In this document: positions 17,492-26,939 of the stretch, piece after piece
Position numbering within the stretch: the first letter of the stretch is position 1
How the letters are laid out: each line of letters begins with the position of its first letter
Position numbers and translations under genes: made by a program
The notes under the pieces: model-generated
The model's database searches: none
What the model was told of the DNA's origin: nothing
Seen by the model: only the letters and a program-made list of their open reading frames with translations
Assembly (NCBI RefSeq): GCF_000702005.1
Contig: NZ_JNKI01000016.1
Coordinates: 1-64,000 of the forward strand
DNA: 64,000 nucleotides
Direction: 5' to 3'
DNA from: Selenomonas sp. ND2010
Lineage (GTDB): Bacteria; Bacillota; Negativicutes; Selenomonadales; Selenomonadaceae

Positions 17492-18415
17492 ATGGAACAG
17501 GCAGCACTAAAAAAACGGACCGCTTATTTTTCGATTATATCGAATACCATGCTGGTAATCTTAAAACTGATCGTTGGCTTCTATGTCGGGGCTGTAAGTC
17601 TGGTATCGGAGGCATTGCATTCCGGTGTGGATCTGGTGGCAGCGCTCATTGCCTTTTGGGCGATAAAAAAGTCTTTGGTACCGCCGGATGAAGAGCATGA
17701 CTACGGTCATGGAAAATATGAAAACCTTTCGGCTGCCGTGGAAGCGCTGTTGATCGTTGGCGCGGCTGGCGGCATTTTGTATGAATCGGTACTGAAATTT
17801 CAAGAGGCGGAGGTGCCCGAGAGCCTGGAATATGGTATTGCGATCATGGTCGTATCCATCGTGGTAAATGTGTTGGTGTCGCGGCGCTTGATTTACGTGG
17901 CGAAGCTCACGGGCTCTCAGGCATTAGAAGCCGATGGTTTGCATCTGCAGTCGGATGTCTGGACATCGGTGGGTGTACTCGTGGGACTGGCGTTGATGCA
18001 GCTTACGGGGTGGGCTTGGCTTGACTCGGTCATCGCCATCTTTGTCGCGGGCATTATCTTTCGGGCTGGCTGGCGCATGGTTATGGAATCGGCAATGGAA
18101 CTTACCGATGCCAGCCTGCCGGAGGAACAGGAGAACCGTATTGTTGCGATCATTGAAAGCGTTCCTGAGGTGGAGAGCTGTCATTGCCTGCGAACGCGGA
18201 AATCGGGCTCTTATAAGCTGCTCGATGTTCATGTCCTCTTTGATGGCAATATGCACCTTTCCCGCGTTCATGCCGTTTGCGATGAGTTGGAAGAAAAGAT
18301 TCGCGCGGAACTGGGAACATTTGATATCTTGATTCATCCGGAACCCGCCGGGGCGCACGATCCGGAGACCAAATCGAGTCAATATGAAGATTCGCATCGG
18401 CGGAGCGAAGAATAA
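17492..18415 (+). CDS. Cation diffusion facilitator (CDF) metal exporter
   Basis: A protein of about 307 residues with six transmembrane helices and a cytoplasmic C-terminal metal-sensing domain. SEALHSGVDLVAALIAF carries the helix-2 metal ligands and LEADGLHLQSDVWTSVGV the helix-5 site (D and H). HDYGHGKYENL is a CDF hallmark. The C-terminal domain includes VPEVESCHCLRTRKSG. It likely exports Zn, Fe or Mn in exchange for protons. The ATG at 17492 suits the GAGGG spacing better than the one at 17483. Confidence 0.93.
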   Translation: MEQAALKKRTAYFSIISNTMLVILKLIVGFYVGAVSLVSEALHSGVDLVAALIAFWAIKKSLVPPDEEHDYGHGKYENLSAAVEALLIVGAAGGILYESVLKFQEAEVPESLEYGIAIMVVSIVVNVLVSRRLIYVAKLTGSQALEADGLHLQSDVWTSVGVLVGLALMQLTGWAWLDSVIAIFVAGIIFRAGWRMVMESAMELTDASLPEEQENRIVAIIESVPEVESCHCLRTRKSGSYKLLDVHVLFDGNMHLSRVHAVCDELEEKIRAELGTFDILIHPEPAGAHDPETKSSQYEDSHRRSEE

Positions 18416-18515
18416 GATTTCCTTAATCTGTATTTCAGCAGGATTTCAAGTATTGAAAGAATTTTTATGATACAATAGGGAACATAGTCAAATAATGAAA
18501 CGGAGGAGATTAAAC

Positions 18516-19439
18516 ATGAAATTCCGGAAATTGTGCAGTGTCTTCCTTAGCACGATTATGCTGGCATCGTCGGTAAGCATGGCGGCGGCAGCTACCCCGG
18601 CAACGGTTCAGGATAAACTGGCCGCAATCGAGAAGGACACTTATGGTACGGAGCAGACTGGTGCGCTGACCGACCGCATCAATAGATTGGAGAAAGATTA
18701 TACTGGCACGCATCGCACGGGCAGCATGATGACCCGCGTCGATGCCATCTATGATGAGCTTTACACCAATAATGGCAAGACGTCGGTTATGGCAGACCTC
18801 AATGCAATCGAGTGGAATGTCGATCATAAGGTCAGCATGAATTCGGTAGAAAAGCGCATTGCCGATATGGAGATGGCGATTAGCGGTAAGACTTCCGAGG
18901 GCACGTACCAGAAACGCATTTCCAGCCTGTCCAAGGTCTCCTTTGGAACCGAGACGCTGCCCATCGCGCAGGTAGAGGTGCCGGCCAACACGCTGATCAA
19001 AGTGGCATTGGTTGACCCGGTGAACTCCAAAGAACTTAAAAAGGGCGATACGATCCGCTTCCAGGTAGCAAGCGACGTTATTGTCAACAATCGTCTGGTC
19101 TTTGCCAAGGGTGAGCCGGGCGAGGGCGTGGTCACGAAAGTGAAACAGGCGAAGAACTTTGGCCGCAACGCGGAAGTTCAGATTGACTTCAAAAAGACCA
19201 AGGCAATCGATGGTACTTATGTCGAGACGCTTATCGGTGAGGAATCCAAGAAAGAGATGAAGAATATGGCTATGGCTGCTGGAGCCAGTCTGGCCGGCAT
19301 CGCGGTGCTGGGACCAATCGGCATCATCGGCGGTGCTTTCATCAACGGCAAGAACATCGAGCTGCCGGAAGGTACGGAATTCTACGTGCAGACGAAGTCG
19401 GATACGGTTCTCTACGGTGTGGCCACGACGGTTCAGTAA
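18516..19439 (+). CDS. Secreted repeat protein of unknown function
   Basis: A 307-residue protein with a signal peptide cleaved after SMAAA. Residues about 25-150 hold four to five degenerate repeats of roughly 20 residues with the pattern RIxxLEKDxxGTxxTG, each likely a short helix. The second half (from about 165) is beta-rich and contains an alanine/glycine-rich hydrophobic segment (MAMAAGASLAGIAVLGPIGI) that could insert into a membrane. GGAGGA lies 8 bases before the ATG at 18516. Probably envelope-associated; function unknown. Confidence 0.8.
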   Translation: MKFRKLCSVFLSTIMLASSVSMAAAATPATVQDKLAAIEKDTYGTEQTGALTDRINRLEKDYTGTHRTGSMMTRVDAIYDELYTNNGKTSVMADLNAIEWNVDHKVSMNSVEKRIADMEMAISGKTSEGTYQKRISSLSKVSFGTETLPIAQVEVPANTLIKVALVDPVNSKELKKGDTIRFQVASDVIVNNRLVFAKGEPGEGVVTKVKQAKNFGRNAEVQIDFKKTKAIDGTYVETLIGEESKKEMKNMAMAAGASLAGIAVLGPIGIIGGAFINGKNIELPEGTEFYVQTKSDTVLYGVATTVQ

Positions 19440-19458
19440 AAAGTAAATAGAAAGTATC

Positions 19459-19488
19459 AGCCTTCCTCTTCGAGGAAGGCTTCTCTTA
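19459..19488 (+). terminator. Intrinsic terminator
   Basis: AGCCTTCCTC pairs perfectly with GAGGAAGGCT across a 3-base loop and is followed by a pyrimidine-rich TCTCTT run. Confidence 0.8.
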
Positions 19489-19516
19489 TGGTTGAATCAG
19501 TTGACGACAACCGATA

Positions 19517-19558
19517 AGATTTTGTCTGTCGACAAAATCTCGGCAATGGCGTTATAAT
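19517..19558 (+). promoter_or_regulatory. Promoter with an overlapping operator-like inverted repeat, upstream of the LPS locus
   Basis: A perfect inverted repeat (AGATTTTGTC at 19517-19526 and GACAAAATCT at 19531-19540, 4-base spacer) overlaps a -35-like TCGACA (19529-19534). TATAAT follows at 19553-19558 after 18 bases. A repressor bound here would block the promoter of the LptD-like gene and the heptose genes behind it. Confidence 0.55.
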
Positions 19559-19618
19559 AGTAAAGTTAAAGCGATTTGTTGGTTTTAGCTAGAGATTATA
19601 CAGAAGGAGCACCTTTTG

Positions 19619-21160
19619 ATGAATAGAGAGAAGAAAATCCTGGCGGGACTTATGGCAGCTGCTGTGGTAATGCCGGCAGCTTCTGGCACCGTATCGGCGA
19701 AAACCTATCATGCGGATTCGGATACGGGGATCCAGGTTTTGGATTACATTGAAAACGAGCATCGGCAGGCGCGCAAAAACCGGCTGACCGATGAGCAGAA
19801 AAAACTGCTGGCCGATGCCAAAGACATGGAAAAGCATCTGCGTCATCCGCTGGATAAGACGAAACCGTCACCAGTGGCTTTTGAGGGGGATGACCTCACC
19901 TATGATGAACGCGATGGCAGCTTTATCGCCAAGGGCAAGGTCGACATCCTGCAGCTGGATGCCCATCGCTTTCAGGGCGAGAATGTCACGGGCAACGTAA
20001 AGACCCAGGACGTTGAGATTCCCGAGAAGGCCCATGTCCTGCAGATGACGCCGGGGCAGATGCGGATTACCCTCGATGGATATAAGGCACACTATAACTA
20101 TGGCAAGAAGACCGGTACGATGGTGGATGTCAAGGGAAAGGCCGATGGGCATTTCATCACGGCTAAGCGCTTTGAGTTCTATCCGGATCATTTCGTGGCC
20201 TATGATGCCACGGAGACGGAGTGTAGTGCGAAGAAGCCGGATTATCATTTTGCGGCGAAGAAAATTACCATCTATCCGCAGCAGAAAATGATGATGGATA
20301 ATGTCAAGCTCTATCTCAAAGGGACGCCGATTTTTTCGCGCAAGCACTATGAGAAGGATATCACCCCAGGCGCAGCGGGAAAAGAGAACTTCCTGCCGCG
20401 AATCGGCTACAACAACGATGATAAATTGTACCTCAAATGGGACTTGGAGTTCCCCTTACAGAAAAATCTGAGTGCCAATGCTAACGTATTGGTGACTTCC
20501 GCTGACGGCTGGCGCAGCAATTACGATTTGACCTTCAACAATGGGTATTTGCGCACTGGCGTAAGTTATGGCTATTTTGAGGACGATGACGACAAATGGC
20601 TCAAGAAAGAACCGTCGTATTTCCTGAATTACAGTGACCATCTGGCCGGCACGCATTTTACCTACAATGTCGGGGGCGAATATGGGCGCTGGTATGAAAA
20701 TGGAATCCACAGCAATCATGGCGAGTACGGGGCAGGCCTTGGCTATGACCCGATTAAATTCCATCGCTATACGCTCTATCTCAATACGGGCTATTCCATT
20801 ACCCGTGAGTCCTATGATAAATCAAGGGTATCGGGCATGAAGGGGGCAGCCGTACTGACGAAGGAATTCAATGATCGTTGGGCGGCTTATACGGGTTACC
20901 ACTATGATAAGAAGAACTCCCAGAATACGCTCTTTAACTACGATACCGATGATTTCAGCAAGAAGCTGCAGAGCGGTTTCAGCTATCGTATCGATGACCG
21001 GAATCGTCTGGCCGTTGGCACGAAGTACGACCTTGACCATAGCAAATGGAAGAATGTCGACTATTACTGGTTCCACGACCTGCACTGCTCGGAAATCATC
21101 CTGCGGTACAAGTCCATGTCGAACCGCTGGAGTGTCCGTTGGCAGTTTACGCCGTGGTAA
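19619..21160 (+). CDS. lptD: LptD-like outer-membrane LPS assembly protein (short form)
   Basis: A 513-residue secreted protein with a signal peptide ending near SGTVSA. Residues about 85-250 resemble an OstA/LptA beta-jellyroll repeat (FEGDDLTYDERDGSFIAKGKV, TAKRFEFYPDHFVAYDATETECSAKKPDYHF). The rest is a run of amphipathic, aromatic-rich beta strands ending in WRWQFTPW-like residues, as expected for an outer-membrane barrel. The DLHCSE near the end matches the conserved LptD cysteine region. It is shorter than the roughly 780 residues of the E. coli protein. The ATG at 19619 follows AAGGAG. It heads the heptose/LPS locus. Confidence 0.8.
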   Translation: MNREKKILAGLMAAAVVMPAASGTVSAKTYHADSDTGIQVLDYIENEHRQARKNRLTDEQKKLLADAKDMEKHLRHPLDKTKPSPVAFEGDDLTYDERDGSFIAKGKVDILQLDAHRFQGENVTGNVKTQDVEIPEKAHVLQMTPGQMRITLDGYKAHYNYGKKTGTMVDVKGKADGHFITAKRFEFYPDHFVAYDATETECSAKKPDYHFAAKKITIYPQQKMMMDNVKLYLKGTPIFSRKHYEKDITPGAAGKENFLPRIGYNNDDKLYLKWDLEFPLQKNLSANANVLVTSADGWRSNYDLTFNNGYLRTGVSYGYFEDDDDKWLKKEPSYFLNYSDHLAGTHFTYNVGGEYGRWYENGIHSNHGEYGAGLGYDPIKFHRYTLYLNTGYSITRESYDKSRVSGMKGAAVLTKEFNDRWAAYTGYHYDKKNSQNTLFNYDTDDFSKKLQSGFSYRIDDRNRLAVGTKYDLDHSKWKNVDYYWFHDLHCSEIILRYKSMSNRWSVRWQFTPW

Positions 21161-21202
21161 TTCCCCAGACCGCGAAAATATTTCCGAAGAAGGTTTAATA
21201 CG

Positions 21203-22192
21203 ATGAAAAAAGAACTAGAACCTATCCTTGAGGAAATTCAAGGCAAGAATATCCTGGTTATTGGCGACATGGTTGCCGACATATATCTTGATGGGCGCAT
21301 TTCCCGGATTTCCCGGGAAGCGCCGGTACTGGTGCTGCAGCAGGCTGGCGAGAAAATTGTCGCCGGCGGTGCGGCCAATGTCGTCAACAACGTGGCGACG
21401 CTGGGAGGCAACGTCTTTGCCGTGGGACTTCTGGGCCTCGATAATGCAGCCCGGGGACTCAAAGCGGCCTTAGAGCAGAACGGTGCCAATACCGAGGGCC
21501 TTTTCTGCGATGAGAAGCGTCCGACGATTTCTAAGACCCGGGTCATCGCTGGCGGCCGGGCGACGGTCAGCCAGCAGATTGTGCGTATTGACAAAGAAAG
21601 CGATGCCCCCATGGCACCGGCCTTTGAGGCGGAAATCATGCAGTACATCAAGAATCTGCTGCCGGATATCGACGGTGTCGTTATCAGCGACTATGGCTCT
21701 GGTACGGTAACTGCGAAGATACAGCAGCAGCTCATAAGCTTCTGCCGGACCCACGATATCCCGAGTATCGTGGATTCGCGCTATGATATCCATCGGTTCA
21801 AGGATATTGGCTATGTCAAGCAGAACGATGCTGAGATTGCGGCGGCTGTGGGCCGGGAACTGCCGACGGAAGAAGATATCTACGCGGCCGGACAGGAACT
21901 CCTCGAAGAGTTGGATGCCGATGGCGTTCTGGTCACCCGCGGGGAACTGGGCATGGTACTGCTGGAAAAAGACGGTGCTATCCACAACATCCCTGTGTCG
22001 GATAAGAGTGAAGTATTCGATGTATCCGGTGCCGGAGATACCTGCGTGGCAACGGTCATTCTGGCCCTGGCTGCTGGCGTGGAGCCGGCAAAGGCTGCCG
22101 AACTTTCCAATATCGCCAGCGGCATCGCCGTTCGCAAATTGGGAACGAGTACGGTTAGCAAGGATGAATTGAAAAAAGTATTGGAGAAATGA
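21203..22192 (+). CDS. hldA: PfkB-family kinase, HldA-like (D-glycero-beta-D-manno-heptose-7-phosphate kinase), copy 1
   Basis: A 329-residue ribokinase-fold kinase. GDMVADIYLDGRISRISREAPV near the N-terminus and the catalytic GAGDTC near residue 278 mark the HldA/RfaE1 group. It lacks the DPKG...KY...TPN signature that the second copy at 26940 retains: the equivalent region reads VDSRYDIHRF...KQNDAE. Its substrate may therefore differ. Two bases separate it from the HldC-type nucleotidyltransferase, so the pair corresponds to a split HldE. Confidence 0.85.
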   Translation: MKKELEPILEEIQGKNILVIGDMVADIYLDGRISRISREAPVLVLQQAGEKIVAGGAANVVNNVATLGGNVFAVGLLGLDNAARGLKAALEQNGANTEGLFCDEKRPTISKTRVIAGGRATVSQQIVRIDKESDAPMAPAFEAEIMQYIKNLLPDIDGVVISDYGSGTVTAKIQQQLISFCRTHDIPSIVDSRYDIHRFKDIGYVKQNDAEIAAAVGRELPTEEDIYAAGQELLEELDADGVLVTRGELGMVLLEKDGAIHNIPVSDKSEVFDVSGAGDTCVATVILALAAGVEPAKAAELSNIASGIAVRKLGTSTVSKDELKKVLEK

Positions 22193-22193
22193 T

Positions 22194-22664
22194 ATGCTGA
22201 TTTCGCGTGACGATATCGCCGCTTTTTGCGAAGTGCTTCGCAAAGGAGGCCAAAAGGTTGTCTTTACCAATGGCTGTTTTGATATTTTGCATGCGGGCCA
22301 TGTTACGTACCTGGAAAAGGCCCGCTCCTTTGGCGATTGCCTTGTGCTGGGGCTCAATACGGATGCTTCGGTTCGCGCCAATAAGGGACCAACCCGTCCC
22401 ATCAATAGCGAGCTGGACCGGGCCAAAGTCGTAGGGGCCCTTAAGGCCGTGGATTATGTGGTTCTGTTCGGTGAGCAGACTGCGGAAAAACTGATTGCCA
22501 AGGTTAAGCCTGACGTTTACGTCAAGGGGGGCGACTATACCCTCGACACTTTGCCGGAGGCCAAGATTGTCATGGGCTATGGCGGCAAAGTGGAATTCGT
22601 AAACATGGTGGAGGGCCGTTCGACGACGAATGTGATCCAGAAAATTAAGCAGGGAGAGGACTAA
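22194..22664 (+). CDS. hldC: D-glycero-beta-D-manno-heptose 1-phosphate adenylyltransferase
   Basis: A 156-residue cytidylyltransferase-fold enzyme. TNGCFDILHAGHVTYL near residues 25-40 has the HxGH motif, and the C-terminal VEGRSTTNVIQKI matches the ISTT-type motif. It makes ADP-D-glycero-beta-D-manno-heptose from the 1-phosphate and ATP for LPS inner core. It is the free-standing equivalent of the C-terminal half of E. coli HldE. It is tightly packed between the kinase and the heptosyltransferase. Confidence 0.92.
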   Translation: MLISRDDIAAFCEVLRKGGQKVVFTNGCFDILHAGHVTYLEKARSFGDCLVLGLNTDASVRANKGPTRPINSELDRAKVVGALKAVDYVVLFGEQTAEKLIAKVKPDVYVKGGDYTLDTLPEAKIVMGYGGKVEFVNMVEGRSTTNVIQKIKQGED

Positions 22665-22671
22665 GGCCTCG

Positions 22672-23694
22672 ATGAAAAATATACTTGTAGTAAAACTAAG
22701 CGCCATCGGCGATGTCATCCATGCCCTGCCGGTGGCCTATGCCATCAAGGAAACCTATCCGGATGCCCATCTGACCTGGGTGGTAGAGCCGCCGGCCTAC
22801 GACCTGCTCACGATGAATCCCTATATCGATGAGATTATTCTCTTTGAGAAGAAGAAATTTAAATCCATCGGCGGTTTCCTTAAAAATTACGGGCCCCTGA
22901 AACGCAAGATTCAGCAGCGTCATTACGATGCGGTGCTGGACCTGCAGGGGCTGTTCAAATCCGCCGCAATTGCCCGCCTCGGGCAGGCGCCGGTGAAGCT
23001 TGGCATGTGCAACATGCGCGAGTTTAGCGATAAAATCTCCAAACCGGTCATCGGCCCTAATGCCAATGGTCATATCGTCGAGCGTTATCTCGATGTGGCC
23101 CGGGCCATCGGCTGCCGTGTGGATAAGGTGGTATTTCCCCTGGAGGTGCCAGAGCGCGAAGCGGAACTGACCCAGCGCATCTTCAGCCAGGCCGGTGCCA
23201 ATATGGCAAATCCCTATGTGGTGTTTGCCATCGGCGCCAATTGGCCGAATAAACGCTGGCCCGTGGAATCCTTTGCTGGGCTTAGCGACTGGCTCTATGA
23301 ACAGCGGCTGATTCCCGTAATCGTGGGCGGCGGTGTTGTCGATGAGCAACGGGCGGCTGAAATCTGTGCCAAGACGGAGATCCCACCCATCAATCTGGTT
23401 GGACGGACGAATTTCAAACAGCTGACCTACATCCTGCAGAATGCCCAGCTGGTGATAGGTGGCGATACGGGACCGGTCCATCTCTCGGCAGGTGTCGGTA
23501 CCAAGACCATCATGCTTATGGGGCCGACCGACGCCAATCGCAACGGCCCCTATGGACAGCTGGCTAATGCCATCGAGGTTGACCGCACCTGCAAATACTG
23601 CTGGAAGCGGGCCTGCCCGAAAAAACTCGACTGCCTGGCCAATATCCAGGTGAATCAGGTTGAGGAGAAAATCAAGGAATTACTGACGATTTGA
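22672..23694 (+). CDS. LPS heptosyltransferase (glycosyltransferase family 9)
   Basis: A 340-residue GT-B enzyme. KLSAIGDVIHALPVAYAIKE at the N-terminus and the C-terminal GGDTGPVHLSAGVGTKTIMLMGPTD (ADP-heptose binding) are the family motifs. It adds heptose to the Kdo/heptose core on the cytoplasmic face of the inner membrane. A cluster CKYCWKRACPKKLDC of cysteines near the C-terminus is common in Firmicute members. It overlaps the next reading frame closely. WaaC and WaaF roles cannot be told apart from sequence alone. Confidence 0.92.
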   Translation: MKNILVVKLSAIGDVIHALPVAYAIKETYPDAHLTWVVEPPAYDLLTMNPYIDEIILFEKKKFKSIGGFLKNYGPLKRKIQQRHYDAVLDLQGLFKSAAIARLGQAPVKLGMCNMREFSDKISKPVIGPNANGHIVERYLDVARAIGCRVDKVVFPLEVPEREAELTQRIFSQAGANMANPYVVFAIGANWPNKRWPVESFAGLSDWLYEQRLIPVIVGGGVVDEQRAAEICAKTEIPPINLVGRTNFKQLTYILQNAQLVIGGDTGPVHLSAGVGTKTIMLMGPTDANRNGPYGQLANAIEVDRTCKYCWKRACPKKLDCLANIQVNQVEEKIKELLTI

Positions 23695-23711
23695 CGGTAA
23701 GGAGATTATCG

Positions 23712-25742
23712 ATGCGGATTAGTCGCTATGATACGAATGGAAATCGCCCGCAGGGGCGATTGGAAAAATATTTTCGCAACATCCAGCAGGATTTGAAGCT
23801 CTTCTTCTTCCTGCTGTTCTTGCTTTGCCTTTACCGTGTCGCGTTTATGGGATTGTTGGCCAATTTCATGGGAAGCGATGTGGGGACAGGAGACATCCTG
23901 CAGGCGAATTGGACAGGGCTGCGGCTGTCGCTCAAAAGTGCCGGCGGTTTCACTTTGCTTAGTTTTGTGCTGGTCACTTTGCCGGGGATTTTGAACCCGC
24001 GCTGGTCCTTGGAGAAAATCCGCCTTGGGATTGGTACGGCCGCTTCGTTTTTGCTGGCTGTGCTTTTTGAAGCGCGGTTTCCCTATTATGAAGAATTCCA
24101 TATGACGTATGGACTGCAGGTCATGCAGGGTGTTCACGATGATCGCAGTGCTTTGTTTATGACGATGGTGCAGGAGTACGGGCTGCCCTGGCGGCTGGCG
24201 ATAGCCATCGTCCTTACGGGTATCAGCTGGTATGTGCTCAGATCCCTTTTGACCCGTGTTGGCACAGCCGCTTTGCCTAGCCTTGCCCGCAGCCGGCAGA
24301 TCTTGACGATGCTCATGCTGTTTCTGGTGACGGTGTCCTTTGCCTTTGTGGCCCGTTTCGGTGGCGGTGTCAGCTATGCGACGGGAATCAACTGGGAAAA
24401 CGCTGGCGTGACGAAAGATGAATTTCTCAATGAATGCATTTTGGATGATGTGCAGGGAATGTATCGGGCCATCCAGTCCGAAAAACGGATGAAGGCCGGT
24501 GCCATCTACGGAGTGAACAAAGACCATGTTCGCGAAATGGCGGAACAGGAAGCTAAGCTTAATGGCAACACAGCGGCTTCGGGAGATGATATCCGAGCCT
24601 ACCTTGTGCGCCAGGCTCCAGGTGCGAAAATTGCCAAGCCCAAGCATATCTTCATCATCCTGGGGGAAACTTGGGCTCAGTGGCCGATGCTGGAAAAATA
24701 CGAGCAGCTTCATGCCGCCGATGGCATCAAGAGTCTTGCCAGCTCACCGCAGGGATATTACACGCAGTCGTTCATGCCCAATGGGGATTTTACCTCTATC
24801 GCCATCACGGGCATGATTACCGGCCTGTCAGAGGTCAATGTCCGGGCGAATTACCAGCCGCGAAGCTTCAAGGAAGTCTATCCGACGGCGATGGCGCCGC
24901 AGTTCAAAGAACTGGGTTATCAGGTCGATTTCTGGTATGGTGGTACGCCTTCCTGGGATAATATCCGGAAGCTGGCCTTGGCGCAAGGGTTCGACCATTT
25001 CTATGGGTATCCGGATTTCCAGGCGCCTAAGACGAATACTTGGGGAACAAATGACCGGAATCTGTTTGCGGCACTGGAAAAGAGCCTGGGGGATGAACCG
25101 CCGACGGTGCATCTCATCATGACGACGTCGAACCATCCGCCGTATAATGTCGATGTGGCAGCGGAAGGCTTTGATCTGGAGAAAGCGAAGGCCGTGGTGC
25201 AGGAAATCATCCCGGATGCCTCGGATCCGGATACGCTGGCTTTAGAAATCGGGCATTATTGGTACATGGACAAAGTGGTCACAGAATTTGTCCGCGAAAC
25301 CATGGCGAAATACCCGGACAGCCTGTTTGTCATCACGGGTGACCATGCGGTCCGTACGAACCCTGGCCCCAAACCGACAATGTTCGAGTTCCAGAGCGTG
25401 CCGTTTGTTCTGTATGGGCAAGGCGTGACCAAAGACATTCTGCCGGCCAATGCAGTGGGTGGGCATACGGGGATTGCGCCGACGCTCATCAACCTCATTG
25501 CACCGAAGGGGTTCACCTATCATGCGATTGCCCCGGCTATCGGTGAGGCGCCAGTGGCGTTTAATCGTGGCTACTGGCTCAGCAATCAGGTAATGGGACA
25601 GGTAGAAAATGACCAGACGGAATCCCTGCCGGGAGTGGCTGGTGGCGATGCTGCCGCCGGACGCGCACAGCTGGATACCTACCTGCCGATGATGCGTACG
25701 CTATCCTGGTGGCTGCTCGAAAAAGGAACAACTATGAATTAA
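23712..25742 (+). CDS. LtaS-like membrane phosphotransferase (alkaline phosphatase superfamily), copy 1
   Basis: A 676-residue protein: about five transmembrane helices (residues about 30-240), then an extracytoplasmic sulfatase-fold domain. PKHIFIILGETWAQWP opens the metal site, NGDFTSIAITGMITG carries the candidate nucleophile Thr/Ser, FWYGGTPSWDN and VITGDHA the remaining metal ligands. Family members transfer glycerol-phosphate or phosphoethanolamine. In a diderm LPS locus it more likely decorates LPS or an outer-membrane glycan than makes lipoteichoic acid. The ATG at 23712 has AAGGAGA 6 bases upstream. A paralogue is at 51774. Confidence 0.88.
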   Translation: MRISRYDTNGNRPQGRLEKYFRNIQQDLKLFFFLLFLLCLYRVAFMGLLANFMGSDVGTGDILQANWTGLRLSLKSAGGFTLLSFVLVTLPGILNPRWSLEKIRLGIGTAASFLLAVLFEARFPYYEEFHMTYGLQVMQGVHDDRSALFMTMVQEYGLPWRLAIAIVLTGISWYVLRSLLTRVGTAALPSLARSRQILTMLMLFLVTVSFAFVARFGGGVSYATGINWENAGVTKDEFLNECILDDVQGMYRAIQSEKRMKAGAIYGVNKDHVREMAEQEAKLNGNTAASGDDIRAYLVRQAPGAKIAKPKHIFIILGETWAQWPMLEKYEQLHAADGIKSLASSPQGYYTQSFMPNGDFTSIAITGMITGLSEVNVRANYQPRSFKEVYPTAMAPQFKELGYQVDFWYGGTPSWDNIRKLALAQGFDHFYGYPDFQAPKTNTWGTNDRNLFAALEKSLGDEPPTVHLIMTTSNHPPYNVDVAAEGFDLEKAKAVVQEIIPDASDPDTLALEIGHYWYMDKVVTEFVRETMAKYPDSLFVITGDHAVRTNPGPKPTMFEFQSVPFVLYGQGVTKDILPANAVGGHTGIAPTLINLIAPKGFTYHAIAPAIGEAPVAFNRGYWLSNQVMGQVENDQTESLPGVAGGDAAAGRAQLDTYLPMMRTLSWWLLEKGTTMN

Positions 25743-25757
25743 GTGGGAAGGAATCTC

Positions 25758-26927
25758 ATGGAATACAAGAATATCCTGGTAATCAATTTGATGCATATCG
25801 GTGACTTGATGCTGGCAACTCCAGTCTTGCGTACCCTTCGGGCGAATTATCCCGATGCCCGCATCAGTTTGCTGGCCGACAAGAAGCTCCGCGACCTCGT
25901 GGAGCACAATAAGCATATCGATGAATGTCTGCTAATCGACAAAAAGGGCAAGGACGACCATTTCGGTTCTCTTTGGCAGTTTATCGCGGGCCTTCGCAAG
26001 AAAAAATTCGATTTGGTCATCAACCTGCATCGCAACGAACGGGCCTCGGCTATCGCAGCCTTCAGTGGTGCGAAACGCATCGTCGGGTACAGCAAACCGG
26101 GATTTTCTCTGCTGTTTGACGAGGTCATGCAGAATCCGTCGGTGGCGCATCACATCGGCCGCGGGCCGTTTCAGCTGCTGCCGCCATATCGGTATGTGCC
26201 GGGCTGGAAACATCAGGTACATGCTCATTTGGAGGTGCTGAAACAGGCAGTTGGCGTGGAGAAAATCGACGATGGCGGGCTGGAAATGTGGCTGCCGGAA
26301 GCAGCGGAAAAAGAAGCGGATGCTTTATGGGCTGAGCATTTTGCCTCCGAGGACAAGGTCATTGCCTTCAATATCGGCGCCAGCTGGCGGACGAAACGCT
26401 GGCAGGATAGTTATTTCGCGCAATGCGCCGATGAACTTATCGACCGTGGCTATCAAATCGCTTTCTTCGGCGGTCCGATGGATTGCCAGATTGTCGAAAC
26501 GTGTATCGCGCAGATGGAAAATCGGGATAGCAGAGCACTTCATATTTTTACCGGTAAAGTAAGCCTTTCCGTACTCGCTGGCCTTTTGCGCCGCTGCTGT
26601 CTGTTCCTGACGACGGACAGCGGCCCTATGCATGTTGGCGTGGCCATGAACGTGCCCATCGTCACGATGTTTGGCGCAAGTCCAGTGCCAGGGTTTTATC
26701 CCTATGATGCGCGTTCCGTGCTCATAAAGGCACCGGTCGACTGCCATCCCTGCGGCATTCACGAATGTCCGCATCAGGGCGAGGAAAACCTCGCCTGCAT
26801 GAAGCAGATAAAACCTGCCATCGTCATGAAGTATGTGGATGAACTGCTGGATAAATACCAGGGCCGACCGGCATATAAATTGCCGAGACACTATGGCGAG
26901 TATCAGTGCCGGATTGTGGAAGCATAA
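25758..26927 (+). CDS. Heptosyltransferase-like glycosyltransferase family 9
   Basis: A 389-residue GT9 enzyme. NLMHIGDLMLATPVLRTLRANYPDARI is the family N-terminus, and TTDSGPMHVGVAMNVPIVTMFGASP the nucleotide-sugar site. Cysteines in DCHPCGIHECPHQGEENLACM occupy the same place as in the enzyme at 22672. It probably adds a second heptose or a related sugar to the core. The ATG at 25758 (AAGGAA upstream) is preferred over an upstream GTG. It is followed by the second HldA. Confidence 0.9.
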   Translation: MEYKNILVINLMHIGDLMLATPVLRTLRANYPDARISLLADKKLRDLVEHNKHIDECLLIDKKGKDDHFGSLWQFIAGLRKKKFDLVINLHRNERASAIAAFSGAKRIVGYSKPGFSLLFDEVMQNPSVAHHIGRGPFQLLPPYRYVPGWKHQVHAHLEVLKQAVGVEKIDDGGLEMWLPEAAEKEADALWAEHFASEDKVIAFNIGASWRTKRWQDSYFAQCADELIDRGYQIAFFGGPMDCQIVETCIAQMENRDSRALHIFTGKVSLSVLAGLLRRCCLFLTTDSGPMHVGVAMNVPIVTMFGASPVPGFYPYDARSVLIKAPVDCHPCGIHECPHQGEENLACMKQIKPAIVMKYVDELLDKYQGRPAYKLPRHYGEYQCRIVEA

Positions 26928-26939
26928 AAGAGGTGTAGT

